Shown in pieces: positions 62,027 through 64,000 of a stretch of DNA of 64,000 bases (the stretch's first letter is position 1; the number at the start of each line of letters is the position of its first letter). A program made the position numbers and the translations under genes. The DNA comes from Moringa oleifera (Eukaryota; Streptophyta; Magnoliopsida; Brassicales; Moringaceae). The notes below the pieces were generated by a model that saw nothing but the letters and a program-made list of their open reading frames with translations, made no database searches and was not told where the DNA came from. The DNA is taken from positions 4,345,001 through 4,409,000 of the forward strand of contig JAJFZO010000049.1 in assembly GCA_021397835.1 (NCBI GenBank). Direction: 5' to 3'.

Positions 62027-63477
62027 ATGTTCTAGCAAATCACACTGAAAGTGGCTAGATTGCTTCATCTACCAGTGTAAATTTAGGGTTAGCAAAGGGT
62101 TGCATGCCTATGGACTTGTGGTTGGCTGGAGTAACTTCCTTTCCCATGAAAGGAAAGAGCAGTAATTGCATCACCTAGTCACACCATAGTCTGGCCCTCA
62201 AATCTAATGGACAATGAAGTCGTAACCAGAGAAGTAGAAACCAGAGAGTGAGTTCTCATGTGGGGTAAGCTCCCCTCTGTTAGCTCAGTAGCATCAGGTT
62301 AGATACTTATATCTCAGATTTATCATCCAGATCAGTATATTTAAGCATCATCTTCTCTCTAGGTACCATGCCCCAGAAGAATAGGTCTTTTAGTTCATCA
62401 TCAAGACCTGTATGTCACTTGAGAAAATGCATTATAGAAACAAATATCATGCAATTGGAAGTAGAATGGCATTTAAGAAAGACTACAACTACACCTTTTT
62501 TGACAGCAAGACAAGCAGAGAAAACAAAAAACTTTCAGCAACCTAGAAGGTGCAGAATCAACAACAAATACAATCTCATTGAGACACTGGCGAAAGACTT
62601 ACTTTGGCAATTTATTGGCAAAGAACCATCACATTCAAATGTTACCAGGGCCCATCCTTTTGTAGAAAGCTTCCTAGCTGATCAGACTGCCAAGTGATGG
62701 AACCATCTCTAGTCCGCAACTTCAAAAACCACTAAACTATTCTCTAGTCTCAACTTTAAAAGATACCTAGGAAGGAAAGCCAATTTCATGCCGGATTGCT
62801 GTTTCAGAATTCTGAAGTACAGAATGGCATTTTATAGGGCATAACACCACCATGATTTTGTTGGACAAATCTAAGGATATGCAGACAAAGTCATGGAAGT
62901 GGTAACAGATGCTAACACGAACTGATCAAAAGCATGCTTCTGTAGCATAAGCCAAGTGACAAGATAATCCAAATAAAATAAATCTGCAGAAGCATGCAAC
63001 AGCGTCCTCGAATCAGTTACCATCATATCGGATGAACTACACAACCAAAAAACATAAAATGGTCTCATATCAGAAATCAAAGGTTACTAGCATCTGTTCA
63101 GCTTGGTTACGTACAAAAATATGTACTTGACTTCATCTGTACTCAGTTAGTGTAACATGTAATTGGGCACTAAATTAAGTTATCAAAAGATGCCTGAAGG
63201 AAATAAGAAAGCTGAGCTTCCTGATTAGATTACTGCGAAAATCGAAACAACTGAACAGCAAAGAAAAAGACAAGCTTTGCAAAATGCAGAACAAGAGGTA
63301 GCAATCTTTATTCACACCACCACTCTCCATTGCACACGAAGTTGATAAAATCTAAGGAAAACCTTCAGTAATCCCAAGCAGCCTGAACTGAAAATGACAA
63401 AACCAAGAAAAGGTATCTGCGAAATCAACTATTCTCTCCCTTTGCCTTTACCAAATTAAGGGTAGCATCATTACTAT
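62027..63477. other. Intergenic region left of the right-edge gene
   Basis: Contains an open frame at 62368-62697 (109 codons, plus) with no recognised motif and no support from splice or family signals. The right end is probably the 3' UTR of the partial minus-strand gene. Nothing else seen. Confidence 0.4.
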
Positions 63478-63947
63478 CTACTCCACCATAGGAACTGACC
63501 CACCAGCTGCGACAATCTGTTGCTCCAGCTGAAAAGACCGAGTAGAAAGAACATTACATTAGAGGTGCATATGGTGGCAGAAATTGATACATTTGAAAAT
63601 GCATAGATTGGCCAAGGATGCTGAACAATATGTTTGGATCCCCACAGAGGATAAATAGAAAAAAAATTCACGTATGCTTTTTCCCAAGGTGTGACATACT
63701 GGGGACTAAGATGTAAGCCAGGTTTAAAAAGAAAAGCAAGGCAGGAATAGGTTTACACCATATAGGATGAGCCTTTCCCCCAGTGGGACACAAGCAGGAC
63801 AGAAGAAGATTTCTTCATAAGATATTAATCTAGGAATGGAACCAGCAATTTCTACTACGGTTCTCTACCCGTACCCTGAATAAAGTTTGAAGCTTGTTCT
63901 TCAATGAAGAGTATTCATCGCTCACTTGTTGCAGGCATCTCAAACAC
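63478..63947 (-). CDS. Last two exons of an unrecognised gene (partial)
   Basis: Exon 63947-63875 (acceptor CTGGTGCAG, donor GTACGG) encodes CLRCLQQVSDEYSSLKNKLQ, then TLFR. It joins in phase to exon 63528-63478 (acceptor CTTTTCAG), which encodes LEQQIVAAGGSVPMVE and a TAG stop. The heptad-like Leu pattern suggests a short C-terminal coiled coil. The remainder lies beyond the right edge. I do not recognise the family. The evidence is two matched splice junctions and reading continuity only. Confidence 0.55.
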
Positions 63948-64000
63948 CTGCACCAGACATGCTCAAGTCAAAAAAAGTTTGTGGTGCCATTCATTGTCAG

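Noticed and set aside
62368..62697. 109-codon plus-strand open frame
   Set aside because: It has an ATG and stop but no motif, no splice context and unremarkable composition; possible by chance.

Overview
The window is nuclear DNA from a flowering plant, most likely a eudicot. Nearly every protein gene is broken by GT-AG introns. The recognisable proteins are plant-type: a nodulin homeobox protein, a Kelch-PP1/PP2A phosphatase of the BSU1/BSL family, a GID1 gibberellin receptor, H2A.X histones ending in SQEF, a pentatricopeptide protein and a VAPYRIN-like MSP-ankyrin protein. Intergenic DNA is AT-rich with (GA)n/(CT)n microsatellites. I cannot name the species from the sequence.

Layout, left to right. 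(1) 29-9445, plus strand: 3' part of an NDX homeobox gene, one of whose introns carries a decayed 4.8-kb Ty1/copia retrotransposon in antisense orientation (699-5492, 5-bp target duplication AATTC). (2) 10722-17031, minus: complete 21-exon BSL1-type phosphatase with two GC-AG introns. (3) 18637-23681, minus: complete 12-exon Tas-like aldo-keto reductase, with tRNA-Ala(UGC) only 114 bp upstream of its start on the same strand (23796-23868). (4) 24228-26539, minus: two tandem histone H2A.X genes. (5) 27176-28588, minus: intronless VAPYRIN-like gene. (6) 30.9-32.1 kb, plus: an unidentified gene or gene remnant. (7) 37879-39562, plus: GID1B-type gibberellin receptor, preceded by four CACGTG G-boxes and a long CT tract. 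(8) 45552-47689, minus: two-exon PPR gene. (9) 49609-53701, plus: nine-exon LEC14B/DCAF11-type WD40 gene. (10) 56901-58109, minus: secreted LRR protein without a kinase. (11) 63478-63947, minus: last two exons of an unrecognised gene that continues past the right edge.

The neighbours do not form an operon-like system. They are independent housekeeping, signalling and chromatin genes, two of them hormone-related (BSL1 in brassinosteroid signalling, GID1B in gibberellin perception). Exon boundaries were placed by hand from splice consensus, reading phase and protein continuity; in every complete multi-exon model the coding length is a multiple of three. I found no convincing novel multi-gene system. 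The most unusual items are the tandem but diverged H2A.X pair, two GC donor introns in one gene, a four-copy 21-nt motif cluster near 61.9 kb, the palindrome-bearing repeats inside the retrotransposon LTRs, a family of AT-rich inverted-repeat elements, and the unidentified coding-like stretch at 31 kb.
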